Assembly (NCBI GenBank): GCA_016703625.1
Contig: JADJBP010000011.1
Span: 101,177 to 165,176 of the forward strand
Length of the DNA stretch: 64,000 bases
Origin: Chitinophagaceae bacterium
GTDB taxonomy: Bacteria; Bacteroidota; Bacteroidia; Chitinophagales; Chitinophagaceae
Direction: 5' to 3'
A program made the translations under genes and the position numbers. Below are positions 17,529 to 27,692 of the stretch, in pieces. Position 1 is the first letter of the stretch, and every line of letters begins with the position of its first letter. The notes below the pieces were generated by a model. It was not told where the DNA came from and did not search any database. It was given only the letters and a program-made list of their open reading frames with translations.

Positions 17529-18122
17529 ATGAGTACACATAAAAAAGCATGGTACGTGATCAACGGCATTACGCTGTACAGGGTGATCGCTGCCCCTTTT
17601 TTACTGGTATTGCTTTTTACCGGCAGGTATGAACTGTTCAAATGGCTGCTGGGCCTCAGTTTTTTTACAGACCTTATAGATGGATTTCTTGCGCGGAAAT
17701 TCAAAGTGACCAGCGTGGCCGGCACCAGGCTTGATTCCATTGGTGATGACCTCACCATACTTGTTGCCATGACCGGGCTGTTTGTAATGAAGCCGGAATT
17801 CATTAAACAGGAAAAGATTGCATTCATTATTCTTTTGGCACTGTTCCTGGTGCAGACCATTTATGCTTTTATACGTTATGGAAAAATGACCAGCTTTCAC
17901 ACCTGGCTGGCCAAGGCTGCAGCCATTTTCCAGGGAGTTTTCCTGCTGCTTGTTTTCTTTACCGGCGAACCCAATATGATCCTGTTCTATACAGCAGTAT
18001 TGGTCACGATGCTTGAGTTAATTGAAGAGATCATACTCGTTTACCTGTTGCCGGTATGGGAAACAGATGTGAAAGGGATCTACCGGTTATTCAAGAAGAA
18101 AAAACAGGCTTCCCGTAAATAA
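17529..18122 (+). CDS. CDP-alcohol phosphatidyltransferase family protein
   Basis: This inner-membrane enzyme class transfers a phosphatidyl group from CDP-diacylglycerol to an alcohol (glycerol phosphate, inositol, serine or other). The family motif D-x2-D-G-x2-A-R-x8-G-x3-D-x3-D is complete here as DLIDGFLARKFK, then GTRLDSIGDD at residues about 47-73. The protein has 197 residues and about five membrane helices, with a basic C-terminus. The acceptor alcohol cannot be told from sequence. In this context it stands between small unknown genes and is not part of an obvious lipid operon. Confidence 0.88.
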   Translation: MSTHKKAWYVINGITLYRVIAAPFLLVLLFTGRYELFKWLLGLSFFTDLIDGFLARKFKVTSVAGTRLDSIGDDLTILVAMTGLFVMKPEFIKQEKIAFIILLALFLVQTIYAFIRYGKMTSFHTWLAKAAAIFQGVFLLLVFFTGEPNMILFYTAVLVTMLELIEEIILVYLLPVWETDVKGIYRLFKKKKQASRK

Positions 18123-18267
18123 TACTGTCCTGGTTTTTCGGGATCTTTTTTAAAGCCTGCCCGTTTTCCCGGTAACAACAATCAGCAATATGCAGAACCG
18201 CAATCATTGCAGCAGCAGCTGTATGTGTTTACTTTTACTGCATTGATAACAATTAAATTTCTATTTT

Positions 18268-18498
18268 ATGCGACAACAGATAAAAGTGACCCAGGGCACA
18301 AAAGATACCCTGAACAAAAAAGCCGGGGACGTTTTTGAGAACGTTTTGGAAAAAGTAGAAGAAAAAACAACAAGGCTGAAAAACAAAATGAAAGAAAGTG
18401 ATCTCGCTGTAAAAGCGAAAGAAAAACTGGGCGACCTGAAAACAGACAGTAAGAAATTGTTTAGCAGGGTCACAGAAAAATTTCCGGGTAAAAATTAA
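18268..18498 (+). CDS. Small charged helical protein
   Basis: The protein has 76 residues and is lysine- and glutamate-rich, with a continuous amphipathic helix pattern (NVLEKVEEKTTRLKNKMKES, then KAKEKLGDLKTDSKKL). It resembles in style the LEA-like or CsbD-like stress proteins but has no motif that proves this. The ATG is well placed after an AT-rich leader. A 12-bp hairpin follows 28 bp after the stop. Confidence 0.55.
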   Translation: MRQQIKVTQGTKDTLNKKAGDVFENVLEKVEEKTTRLKNKMKESDLAVKAKEKLGDLKTDSKKLFSRVTEKFPGKN

Positions 18499-18525
18499 TA
18501 TCCGGATAGTTTTGGTTTTGAATTG

Positions 18526-18553
18526 CATAGGTTCGTGTTTCCACGAACCTATG
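18526..18553. terminator. 12-bp perfect hairpin after the small helical gene
   Basis: CATAGGTTCGTG and CACGAACCTATG are exact complements around TTTC. There is no T tract, so it may be an RNA-stability or Rho-linked element rather than a classical intrinsic terminator. Confidence 0.5.
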
Positions 18554-18792
18554 TTCATATAACAGCAGTTTTTCTTATCTGGCTGTTCTCTGCTGAGGCA
18601 ATGTGTGTAAGCCACAGGGTCCGTCCCGGAAATAGTATTCATGCATGAACCGTATCCCGTGCAATTATTACAGCAACAGTTTCCCTGCCGGTATAAAAAA
18701 AACTGCAGTTAATACAGCTTTTATAACAATCTGTACAGGTAAGCTTTTTACAATACCCTTTTAACACGGATGTTTGCACAAAAATACATGCC

Positions 18793-19589
18793 ATGAAGTT
18801 TTTATTCCTTTTATGTAGCGCTGCTGTTTTATTTGTGTCGTGCAGTCCGGCTAAAATGGCCCTGGATACACCCGGCTGGCAAAACAGGGAGATCCTTGCT
18901 GTAAACGGCAAACGGGGGCTTTTACCAAAGAGAACATGCATTTCGGTGAGTACCGTACCACTTCGGTTAAACGCTCCTGGATAAAAGGGTCATCAGGCCG
19001 TTTTGGGCTGGGCACCGGAACTGGCAACGGTTATGATTACACCAATATCATTTCGCTCGATTATATTAAAAAGAAACAAACCATCCGGTTTTCCATGACA
19101 GACGGCAACAACAACCTCTCGGAAGTGTATTGTGTTTCCCGGTTCAATACAAAGGACCTTACCATCGGTAACCGGCCCAACAGTATCGGCAATATTGGCC
19201 TTGATATTGCAGGCTTTGCAGCAGGATCTACCAACAGCATGTATTATGTGCAATTGTACACAAGGGAACAGGAAAAGCCATGGGAAATGCTGATCGATAA
19301 CATACAGTCGCAAAGCAGGCCGCGTTCCTATACCGGTTACCTCAGCTTCAGCAGGGAAGAATATTACAGCATACACCCCGTATACAAAATGGAGGGGAAA
19401 GACGGTAAGGCTTCCAATATTTTAATGGGCATGGTTGGTTTCGAATTCAGGGATAAGGCGGGCCACCCGGTAGCTGCTGTATCCCTGCTGAACAAAGGCA
19501 CCGTTTACCTGCAGCCTTTACCGGCAGAACGAAAATTTTTACTGGCCAATGCCTGTGCCGCATTGCTGATGCAGGAACAGTTGGGATAA
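18793..19589 (+). CDS. Lipoprotein of unknown function, one frameshift
   Basis: The N-terminus has a lipoprotein signal (AAVLFVSC, Cys at residue 17). After about 42 codons the frame breaks. One more G in the run 18914-18918 joins AVNGKRG to FTKENMHFGEY and gives about 265 residues. The mature part is beta-rich (NIISLDYIKKKQTIRFSMTD, MYYVQLYTREQEKPWEMLID) and ends with a helix (NACAALLMQEQLG). I do not recognise a family. Its stop faces the serine hydrolase gene on the other strand. Confidence 0.7.
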
Positions 19590-19609
19590 AAGCTTTGAAA
19601 AAACAGGTG

Positions 19610-21046
19610 TTACTCCTGTACCATAATTCCGCTGATCTTTCCATCTGTTACCAGGACTCCAAAGATCAACATGCCTTCAGGTGTTTTAAAATGTATATCT
19701 GTTTTTTCGCCATCGTAAAGCAGTTTTTCAACCGAAGCATCTTTGATACGGCTGCCTATCCGTTTAAGCCGGGGCAATCGTTCTGTTAAAGGCACGGCAT
19801 CCCTGAACCGGGCTGAAAAATTTTCACTGATGAATTTTTTCAACGCTTCTTCATCCCCTTTTATCATAACGGCCGTTAACTCCTCCAATAATTTTCCTTG
19901 TGGCGATCCGGCCATGGTTTTAAATTCCTGCATGGCCGCAGCGGGTTTTATTCCAGGCACAAAATCGGGGTTAAAGACCATGCGTGCCAGTAAAAAAGCC
20001 AGGTCGCCCAGGCCACGCTGTGCTGCATTGGTCTGGTAAATGATCACCAGCTGTTCATCCAAAAAGCGGAGTACATCACAGAAATAAATGCCGTTTCCGC
20101 CATTATGGGTGACGAGCCAGGTTTTCCTCCGGGTGGGGAATATCGCCCATCCGTAACCGTAAAATGTTTCGGCACCGGGCCCTTCCTGTACATGGCGGCC
20201 ATACAATTTAGCTTTGGAAGCCGTGTCCAGTATCTTATCGGTAAGCAATGCTTCGTGCCAGCGGTACATGTCTGCGGTATTGCTCAAGATGCCGCCATTG
20301 CCTTTCAGGTTCCAGTAAGGCCCGTCGGCAGCCCAGGGTTTTTCATTTGATCTGCCCCAGCGTTCTTTGCCGCGGTAACCTGTTGCCAGCGTTTGTCCCT
20401 TCCAGTCTGGTATCACATAACCGGTGTGTTTCATGCCTGCGGGTTCAAAAAGATATTTGTGGAGGAATTGCTCGTAACCCATACCGCCTGTTAATTCAAC
20501 AACAGCAGCCAGTATGCTGTAACCCACATTGGAATAATCGTACCGTTCACCGGGTGCGGTATTCAGCGGGGTTGCCATGGCCCGTTCCATAAATGCATCC
20601 CTGGTCAACGGTTCATAGTCATCCCCGATGGCCGGCTTTAACCCGGCTGTATGCGTGAGTAACTGGTGCAGGGTAATCTTCTTTTTATCGGCTGGTGCAC
20701 CCGGGAAATATTTTTCCAGTTCATCCTGTACCGTTAATTTGCCCATCATTTCCAGTTTCAGGATGGCGGTACCGGTAAACTGTTTGGTAACGGACCCTAC
20801 TGTTGAAATAGTTTCGGGGGTATAAGGGATCTTGTTTTCCCGGTCTGCCAAACCATAACCCTTCTTTAAAATTTCCTCCCCGTCTTTCATCACCAGCACA
20901 GACCCGCTGAAATGGTTATTTTGTACCAGCCCGGTAAGAAAAGCATCCATTTTTTGTGAGAGCGTATCAGCAGCATTATCTTTTTTTGTTGCACCGGCAC
21001 ATCCAATTAAGAACATGCAACAGCAAAGTATCAGTGTATTGATCAT
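19610..21046 (-). CDS. Beta-lactamase-family serine hydrolase (lipoprotein)
   Basis: The protein has 478 residues with a lipoprotein signal (CMFLIGC). It belongs to the class C beta-lactamase / penicillin-binding serine hydrolase family. The nucleophile motif is S85-V-T-K88 in TVGSVTKQFTG. The second motif is Y-S-N in YDYSNVGYS. A VTHNGG segment supplies the third motif. The family includes D-Ala-D-Ala peptidases, esterases and D-amino-acid peptidases, so a beta-lactamase function should not be assumed. An additional C-terminal beta-rich domain of about 100 residues (EFKTMAGSPQGKLLEELTAV onward) is common in Bacteroidota members. Confidence 0.88.
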   Translation of the reverse strand: MINTLILCCCMFLIGCAGATKKDNAADTLSQKMDAFLTGLVQNNHFSGSVLVMKDGEEILKKGYGLADRENKIPYTPETISTVGSVTKQFTGTAILKLEMMGKLTVQDELEKYFPGAPADKKKITLHQLLTHTAGLKPAIGDDYEPLTRDAFMERAMATPLNTAPGERYDYSNVGYSILAAVVELTGGMGYEQFLHKYLFEPAGMKHTGYVIPDWKGQTLATGYRGKERWGRSNEKPWAADGPYWNLKGNGGILSNTADMYRWHEALLTDKILDTASKAKLYGRHVQEGPGAETFYGYGWAIFPTRRKTWLVTHNGGNGIYFCDVLRFLDEQLVIIYQTNAAQRGLGDLAFLLARMVFNPDFVPGIKPAAAMQEFKTMAGSPQGKLLEELTAVMIKGDEEALKKFISENFSARFRDAVPLTERLPRLKRIGSRIKDASVEKLLYDGEKTDIHFKTPEGMLIFGVLVTDGKISGIMVQE

Positions 21047-21174
21047 GACTGGGGTTTTAATATCGAATTCAAATTAACGAAATTATTCGTACATTTTGAA
21101 TACCTTTTATAATCCGGGTGGGCTGTCGGTTTGTTACACTGACCGGTATTATTTGTAAATATGTTTTATAGCTG

Positions 21175-21744
21175 TTAAACGGCTATCCTGCTGATCATGC
21201 CGGTATATGCATCCTGGCAGGCCAGTTTATATTCCCGGGCACAATACCCGGTGATCTTTTTAAACTGGGCTGAGAGGTGGCCCACACTGCTGTAATTCAA
21301 CCGAAATGCGATCTCACTTAATGACAGGTCATCCTCAATAAGCATGGCCTTTGTTTTTTCTATCTTTTGCTGTATAATATAATGCTCGATGGTGTTGCCG
21401 GTTAATTTTTTAAAGAGGTTGGATAAATAGGTATAATTATAATTCAGCCTTTTGCTGAGGTAACACGAAAATTTCAGGAGCTGCGGCTCATTGGAAAAAT
21501 GAATGATCTCGATGATGATGGTTTTTATTTTTTGAACCAACAACAACTTTTTATCAAAGATCATTTCAAGTCCTGTCTCTTTCAGTGCCTGGTCCAGTTG
21601 CCTGAGCCTGAAAGCAGTTAATTTTTCCCGGAGCGTAATTGCACCGATCCTGATCTCGGCAGCTTCGATGCCGAAACTTTCCAGTATGTTATTTACTACG
21701 ATTTTGCAACGGAGGCAGATCATGTTCTTAATATAAATAATCAT
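21175..21744 (-). CDS. AraC family regulator with N-terminal MxCxxC (HMA-like) segment
   Basis: The protein has 189 residues. The C-terminal 100 residues are an AraC double helix-turn-helix: YTYLSNLFKKLTGNTIEHYI followed by SLSEIAFRLNYSSVGHLSAQ, with the conserved FKKITG near the end. The N-terminus begins MICLRCK, a methionine-x-cys-x-x-cys arrangement as in heavy-metal-associated domains. The following strand-helix pattern has the length of one HMA-like unit. A metal-sensing AraC protein is therefore possible. The start may be the ATG at MICLRC rather than seven codons earlier. Targets are unknown; nhaD lies upstream on the same strand. Confidence 0.8.
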   Translation of the reverse strand: MIIYIKNMICLRCKIVVNNILESFGIEAAEIRIGAITLREKLTAFRLRQLDQALKETGLEMIFDKKLLLVQKIKTIIIEIIHFSNEPQLLKFSCYLSKRLNYNYTYLSNLFKKLTGNTIEHYIIQQKIEKTKAMLIEDDLSLSEIAFRLNYSSVGHLSAQFKKITGYCAREYKLACQDAYTGMISRIAV

Positions 21745-22057
21745 AAAAAATCAGTTTTACCAACATCGGTAAAAAAATCATGCCAAAAATAAATTCGTGG
21801 AAAAATATTTGAAAATGGCCCGCATAAAAAAGTTTCCGGATCTGTGTTTCACTTAAGTCTGTATAATAAATTATTCGCTCGTTCTCAATCTTTTAAAAAT
21901 TAAATTTTTAACAGTTCACAAAATTTTGAAAAAATTGCAATACTTTTTTCATAACACTGATCAGGACTATTCAATGTACATAACAGGCAAATACTTTTCT
22001 GATAATAATGTTATTGGTACAATAAAGCAGGGTGCCGGAATAAAATATCACAAAATA
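21745..22057. other. Gene-free AT-rich stretch between the AraC gene and nhaD
   Basis: This interval holds the promoter of the AraC-type gene and the 3' trailer of nhaD. It is AT-rich with several A and T runs. I see no open reading frame, hairpin with T tract or recognisable RNA. Confidence 0.4.
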
Positions 22058-23341
22058 TCAACTGAATAAGAAATGTTGCAGGATAAAAACCGCTGCCCCG
22101 GCAAAATAACCGATGATGGCCAGCAGGCTGATCTTTTTTATATACCAGAAAAATTCTATTTTTTCAATACCCATTGCTGCTACACCTGCAGCCGATCCAA
22201 TGATCAGGACACTGCCGCCGGTACCTGCACAATATGCTAAAAACTCCCAGAAATAATGCCCTTTTGGATAATCAGCCAATGAATACATGCCTTGTGCCGC
22301 AGCTACCAATGGCACATTGTCTACGATGGCTGAAAGCATGCCGATGATCAAAGTGATCGATGTAATATTTCCAACCTGCGCATCAAGGGCCAGGGCCAGG
22401 TTGCTTAAAACCCCTGTTGCCTGCAGGGCACCGATGCTTAATAAAATACCGAGGAAGAACAAAATGCTGGGGGTATCAATTTTTCGTAACGCATGGTTTA
22501 CGGATAAATGCCCTTTTTCCAGGTCGTCTCTTTCGCTATGAATGATCTCGGTTATGATCCACATCACACCAAGGCCAAATAAGATGCCCATGTAAGGGGG
22601 CAAATGAGTAATGGTTTTAAAGACCGGCACAAATAACAGGCTGGCTATACCCAGCCAGAACACCAGGTTTCTTTCAAAAGCATTGGTATTGAAATTTACA
22701 TCCTGTGCTGCTGTATCCGGGGATAATTTGAGGTTGCCTTTCATTTTCCAGCTAATCAATGCAGCAGGTATGATCATGCAAACCAAACTGGGTACAAAGG
22801 TATTTATGATGATCGATTGTGCGGATATCTGTCCGCCGATCCACAACATGGTTGTGGTAACATCACCGATCGGCGACCATGCGCCACCGGCATTGGCAGC
22901 AATAACCACGAGGCCGGTAAACATGAGCTTTTCTTCCCGGTCATTGATTATTTTACGCAACAGCGAAACCAGCACAATGGTTGTTGTAAGGTTATCCAGT
23001 ACCGCGGATAAAAAGAAAGTGATAAATGCCAGCAGCCATACCAGTTTTCGTTTATTCGTGGTGTTTATCCTGCTGGTGATCAGGTAAAACCCATCATGCG
23101 CATCTATCAGCTCAACGATCGTCATGGCGCCCATCAGGAAAAACAGGATCCCGGCTACCTCGCCCAGGTGGCCGGTGAGATGCCCGGATGCCCCGTGGCC
23201 ACCGGTTGAGAACAGGGCAAAGATAGACCAGCACAATGCAGCTGTAACCAGTGCCGTTGCCGCCTTGTTGATCTTTAAGGGATGCTCAAAAGCAATGGCG
23301 GTATAACCTAAAACAAAAACGACACAGATGGCAGTGATCAT
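22058..23341 (-). CDS. nhaD: NhaD-type sodium:proton antiporter
   Basis: The protein has 427 residues with about twelve membrane helices and belongs to the ion-transporter (IT) superfamily. NhaD landmarks are LFFLMGAMTIVELIDAHDGF near residues 85-105, FFLSAVLDNLTTTIVLVSLL (Asp-Asn in helix), VVIAANAGGAWSPIGDVTTT, and the second repeat's GMLSAIVDNVPLVAAAQGMY. The paired D-N-L-T-T and D-N-V-P-L segments mark the inverted-topology halves. It exports Na+ (and Li+) in exchange for protons at alkaline pH. No linked regulator is evident apart from the AraC gene downstream. Confidence 0.9.
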   Translation of the reverse strand: MITAICVVFVLGYTAIAFEHPLKINKAATALVTAALCWSIFALFSTGGHGASGHLTGHLGEVAGILFFLMGAMTIVELIDAHDGFYLITSRINTTNKRKLVWLLAFITFFLSAVLDNLTTTIVLVSLLRKIINDREEKLMFTGLVVIAANAGGAWSPIGDVTTTMLWIGGQISAQSIIINTFVPSLVCMIIPAALISWKMKGNLKLSPDTAAQDVNFNTNAFERNLVFWLGIASLLFVPVFKTITHLPPYMGILFGLGVMWIITEIIHSERDDLEKGHLSVNHALRKIDTPSILFFLGILLSIGALQATGVLSNLALALDAQVGNITSITLIIGMLSAIVDNVPLVAAAQGMYSLADYPKGHYFWEFLAYCAGTGGSVLIIGSAAGVAAMGIEKIEFFWYIKKISLLAIIGYFAGAAVFILQHFLFS

Positions 23342-23463
23342 ATCTGCTTTTTATATGTTGTAAAAACAAACAGGATTTCTTTAAAATTATGTTTTCTGCT
23401 TTAATACAAAATAATAAACTGAAAAAATTATACCTGCGGGTTGCCTGCTTTTGTAAAACCGGA

Positions 23464-25127
23464 TCAGCTCACGCCGGTTATTTTTCCATCCACCACATCT
23501 ATGAAATTTGCCTGCGGTATTTTGGGCAGGCCGGGCATCCTTACCATTTCGCCGCATACGGCTACAATAAACCCTGCACCGCGGCTGATGACCAGGTCAT
23601 CCACATCAATTTTAAAATCACCATCCAGCCCGCTGATGGCTGCATTGTGTGTAAATGAATATTGTGTTTTGGCCATACATACCGGCAAATGTTCCAGTCC
23701 CAGCGCTTTTATTTTTTTGATCATATCCTTCGCTTTTTTATACAGCACCACATCTGTACCGCCATAAATGGTGGTTACAATTTTCCGGATCTTGGTTTCC
23801 ACATCATCGCTGAGTTCATACGTGTGTTGTATGGGTTGCGAAGGTTCATTACAGATATCCACCACGGCCTGTGCCATTTCCAGCGCACCTTCGCCGCCCA
23901 GCCTGAAAGAATCATTTACTGCAAATGCAACTTCTTTTTCCAGGCACCAGTTACGCAGCCACGCAATTTCTTCTGCGGTATCAAAATGATAACGGTTAAG
24001 CACAACCAGCACTTTCTGTTTAAATGATTTGAGTATGGAAATGTGTTTTTCAAGATTGCGCACGCCTTTACTGAGAGCAGCATCATTGGGCAGCATCATC
24101 GTTTTTTCATCGGCACCGCCGCTGAGTTTCAAAGCCTGCGAAGTTGCCACCAGCACACTCATGGCAGGCTGTAACCCGGCTTTGCGGCATTTGATGTTGA
24201 AGAATTTTTCTGCTCCCAGGTCGGTGGCAAAACCGGCCTCTGTTACTACATAGTCGCCATACTGCAGGGCTGTTTTTGTAGCCATAATGGAATTGCAGCC
24301 ATGGGCAATATTTGCAAAAGGCCCGCCATGTATCATGGCCGGTGTACCTTCAAGTGTTTGTACCAGGTTAGGCTGTATGGCATCTTTTAACAGGGCGGTA
24401 ATGGCGCCGGTAACACCCAGGTCCCGGGTTAAAAACGGCTCGCCGGCAAAAGTGAAGCCCAGCAACATATCATCGATCCTTTGACGCAGTTCTTCCAGCC
24501 CTTCCGACATACAGAGCAGGGCCATGATCTCGCTGGCCGGTGTAATGACAAAACCGGTTTCGGAAGGAATACCGTTACTCGGTGTATCCAGTCCCGTTAC
24601 TATCTTGCGCAACACCCGGTCATTTACATCCAGGCAGCGTTTCATCAGTACCGTTTTTATGCCTTCGGGTTTACCACGGTTATAAAAACGGAAATTTTCC
24701 AGTAAGGCAGTCAGGGTATTGTTGGCTGCGGTTATGGCATGAAAGTCGCCGGTGAAATGCAGGTTGATCTCTTCCATCGGTACCACCTGTGAATACCCGC
24801 CGCCGGCAGCGCCGCCTTTCATTCCAAAGCAGGGGCCCAGTGATGGTTCACGCAGGGCCAGCACCACTTTTTTATTCAGTTTATTCAACCCGTCGGCAAG
24901 CCCAACCGAAGTGGTTGTTTTGCCAATGCCCGCCTTGGTGGGCGTGATGGCTGTTACCAGGATCAGTTTGCCGCTGCGATCCGGGCATTGTCGAATTTGT
25001 TGATATTGATCTTCGCTTTATAGTGTCCGTAAGGCACCAGCATATCAGCAGGTAATCCCATTTTGGCTGCAATGGCAGTTATTGGTTGCGGGTTTTTTTC
25101 CTGGGCTATTTCATAATCTGATTTCAT
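23464..25127 (-). CDS. fhs: Formate--tetrahydrofolate ligase, one frameshift
   Basis: Fhs joins formate to tetrahydrofolate with ATP, giving 10-formyl-THF for one-carbon metabolism. Most of the protein is continuous, with REPSLGPCFGMKGGAAGGGY, LTGDF-type and ATDLGAEKFF segments. The first 50 codons (MKSDYEIAQEKNPQPITAIA...) are in another frame. One further C at 24981-24982 (minus strand G) joins FDNARDRSGKLILVTAITPT and the P-loop GIGKTTTSVG to the rest, giving 554 residues, the standard length. The nucleotide-binding P-loop is thus complete only after correction. It is divergent from the SDR gene. Confidence 0.94.
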
Positions 25128-25326
25128 ATTTGTTGGAGTTGAGTGAAAAGTTGTATGAACGAATATAATAAATGTAATTACAATTATTTGTCTTTGGCGG
25201 CCGGTTATACTGATTAATTTCAGGTATTGAAATGATTGATATCACTAGCTTCAACAGGGTTAACACTGTCCCGGCTTTGTCAGTACCTTTACCGGCGAAC
25301 TTATTTAAACAATTAAAAAACACGAC

Positions 25327-26043
25327 ATGACAAATAATATCAACAATAAAGTGGCTTATATCACCGGTGGCAGCAAAGGCATTGGATATGGTATTGCCAA
25401 AACCTTACTGGCCCGGGGTATGAGGGTAGCCATCAGCAGCCGTTCTTTGGATGCTGCAAAAAAAGCCGCTGCTACATTAAGTAATGATGCCGGCCGGGTT
25501 CTGGCTTTGGGTGCTGATGTAAGATCCGCAGATTCTGAATCAAAAGCCGTTAAAGCGGTGATAGATCATTTCGGGCAACTGGATGTATTGGTTGCCAATG
25601 CAGGTGTGGGCCATTTTTCACCCATCGACCAGTTAACTGCCGAAGACTGGAAATCAACCATCGATACCAACCTTACGGGTGTTTTTAACAGTGTTAAAGC
25701 AGCTATAGGTCCTTTAAAACTTTCCGAAGGTTATATCATTACCATTGCAAGCCTGGCCGGCACTAATTTTTTTGAAACCGGCGCCGCTTATAATGCCAGC
25801 AAGTTCGGGCTGGTTGGTTTTACCCAGGCCATTATGCTCGACCTGAGAAAATACGGTATTAAAGTAAGTACGATCATGCCGGGTTCGGTGTCCACTTATT
25901 TTAATGACCATGTTCCCAATGATGCAGATAACTGGAAAATACAGCCGGAAGATATCGGACAACTGGTAGCCGACCTGCTGCTCATGAACCCACGCACTTT
26001 ACCGAGCAAGATTGAAGTGAGGCCATCTAAGCCCGGAAAATAA
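25327..26043 (+). CDS. SDR family oxidoreductase
   Basis: The protein has 238 residues with a Rossmann fold. Classical SDR motifs are present: TGGSKGIG cofactor loop (residues 13-20), NAGVG near 90, catalytic Ser in ITIASLAG and YNASK with Tyr and Lys. The Arg-Ser after the second strand (ISSRSLDAA) suggests NADP(H) preference. The PGSVST segment after the active site is also typical. The substrate is not deducible; similar proteins include 3-oxoacyl-ACP reductase-like and sepiapterin-reductase-like enzymes. It follows a divergent gap from fhs. Confidence 0.88.
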   Translation: MTNNINNKVAYITGGSKGIGYGIAKTLLARGMRVAISSRSLDAAKKAAATLSNDAGRVLALGADVRSADSESKAVKAVIDHFGQLDVLVANAGVGHFSPIDQLTAEDWKSTIDTNLTGVFNSVKAAIGPLKLSEGYIITIASLAGTNFFETGAAYNASKFGLVGFTQAIMLDLRKYGIKVSTIMPGSVSTYFNDHVPNDADNWKIQPEDIGQLVADLLLMNPRTLPSKIEVRPSKPGK

Positions 26044-26196
26044 AACCAACAAGGTGTCAAAATGTGTCCTGGAGAAAGAAACGTAAAAGCATATATAAAC
26101 AGGCTCTTTGATCATAATCATAATAATGCAGGATTTTGATCATTGATTTACAGGTTAGTCGTTCATAATTTTATGTAAACAATTAAATACATTTTT

Positions 26197-26352
26197 ATGA
26201 GCAACTTACTGTATATCATTGCTGTAATTCTTATAGTAGGATGGCTGTTGGGATTTTTTGCATTTCATGCAGGACCTATCATACACGTACTGCTTGTTAT
26301 TGCTGTTATCGTTGTCCTGGTAAAAATTATCCAGGGAAGAAAAGTTCTTTAA
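26197..26352 (+). CDS. lmo0937 family small membrane protein
   Basis: The protein has 51 residues and consists of two hydrophobic helices: LLYIIAVILIVGWLLGFF and HVLLVIAVIVVLVKIIQG, separated by AFHAGPIIH. This is the compact two-helix form of the lmo0937 family, often induced by envelope or osmotic stress in Bacteroidota. The GPIIHVLLVIAVIVVL pattern is the most conserved part. The ATG follows an AT-rich leader. The function is unknown. Confidence 0.75.
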   Translation: MSNLLYIIAVILIVGWLLGFFAFHAGPIIHVLLVIAVIVVLVKIIQGRKVL

Positions 26353-26507
26353 TGATAACTTTGGTAGCTACTAAAGATCTGCTATACCCGGCAAAGGGTT
26401 TTGTTCCGGTAATAAAATTATTATGTTGTGCATTGCTACACAACGGAGGGTAAGTTTTTTAAAACCGGGATCCTGTTTTTATGATCAATTGAGTTAACTT
26501 TAACCCT

Positions 26508-26915
26508 ATGCCATTTTATAAACTCATCATCAGTTACCTGCTTACTGCCATAGTATTTTTTGCTGTGGATATGGCATGGCTTGGATTTTTTGCCAAAGGC
26601 CTGTACAAAAAATACCTTGGTCATTTTTTAAGCGAAAACATAAACTGGCCCGCAGCCATTATCTTTTACCTGCTGTTCATTGCGGGCATATTTTATTTTG
26701 CCATATTGCCGGCCGTTGAAAAAAATTCACTGGCCAAAGCGGTCATCAGCGGTGCCCTGTTTGGTTTTATTGCCTATGCCACTTACGACCTGACCAACCT
26801 GGCTACACTAAAAGACTGGCCATTACCCATTGTTTTTATTGACATGGCCTGGGGTGCACTGCTCACCGGCCTGGTTAGCACCGCGGGTTATTACATTGTA
26901 AAATGGGTTGCTTAA
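26508..26915 (+). CDS. DUF2177 family membrane protein
   Basis: The protein has 135 residues with four membrane helices. It contains FFAVDMAWLGFFAKGLYKKY, then a YATYDLTNLATLKDWPLPI loop, then VFIDMAWGALLTGLVSTAGY, the arrangement that defines DUF2177. The stop codon abuts the next gene's ATG directly (TAAATG), so the two are co-translated. No biochemical role is known. In many Bacteroidota it accompanies DUF1295, as here. Confidence 0.88.
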   Translation: MPFYKLIISYLLTAIVFFAVDMAWLGFFAKGLYKKYLGHFLSENINWPAAIIFYLLFIAGIFYFAILPAVEKNSLAKAVISGALFGFIAYATYDLTNLATLKDWPLPIVFIDMAWGALLTGLVSTAGYYIVKWVA

Positions 26916-27682
26916 ATGATCCCCGTTTTTACAAATTGCCTCATCCTCATTTTAATATATGCCAGCTGCTGGTTCCTGGCAGCCCTGTATAAAAAAAGAA
27001 ATGATATTGCCGATATTGCCTGGGGCATTGGGTATATTTTATCTGTGCATGGCTTTTGTTTACGAACAAACCAAATCCGGTTACCATATTATTATACAGC
27101 CTTGTTTTTTTATGGGGGTCAAGGTTGAGCCTGCATATTTATAACCGCAATAAGCACAGGACTGAAGATTTCCGTTACCTGGCCTGGAGAAAGGAATGGG
27201 GAAGATCTTTTTACTGGCGCAGTTACCTGCAGGTATTTTTATTGCAGGGTTTTTTGCTGATCGTAATTCTTTCTCCGGTTATATATGCAGCAGTTGCAGA
27301 ACCAATCACCCTGAATATTTTTACATGGATCGGGTTGCTTTGCTGGATAACCGGTTTTTATTTCCAGGCGGTGGCCGACCGGCAGCTGGCTGTTTTCGGG
27401 AAACAGAAAAGGATCCCGGGAACCATCATGCAGACAGGGTTGTGGAAATTCAGCCGCCATCCGAATTATTTTGGTGAGATACTGATGTGGTGGGGTATTT
27501 TTATCATTACCATCCCATTACCCGGCAGCCTGTTATTTATCATCAGCCCGCTTACTATTACGTTGTTGCTGGTTTTTGTTTCGGGCATACCCCTGCTTGA
27601 AAAAAAATACGAAGGCAATCCGGCATATGCTGATTATAAAAAAAGGACCAGTGTGCTGGTACCCATGCCGCCGCGAAAATAA
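26916..27682 (+). CDS. DUF1295 membrane protein (steroid-reductase-like fold), one frameshift
   Basis: The protein is an integral membrane protein related to the 3-oxo-5-alpha-steroid 4-dehydrogenase and isoprenylcysteine methyltransferase fold. KKRNDIADIAWGIGY lies in the first helices. After one T is added in the run 27037-27040, TNKPNPVTILLYSLVFLWGS and LHIYNRNKHRTEDFRYLAWR follow. The C-terminal half has SRHPNYFGEILMWWGIF, the diagnostic cofactor-site motif, and a final EKKYEGNPAYADYKKRTSV. The corrected length is 255 residues, normal for DUF1295. Its substrate is unknown. Confidence 0.9.
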
Positions 27683-27692
27683 TTAAGTATGA

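Noticed and set aside
19610..21046. Calling the serine hydrolase an antibiotic-resistance beta-lactamase
   Set aside because: The SxxK and YxN motifs are shared by many peptidases and esterases. The extra C-terminal domain and lipoprotein signal fit the general serine hydrolase group.
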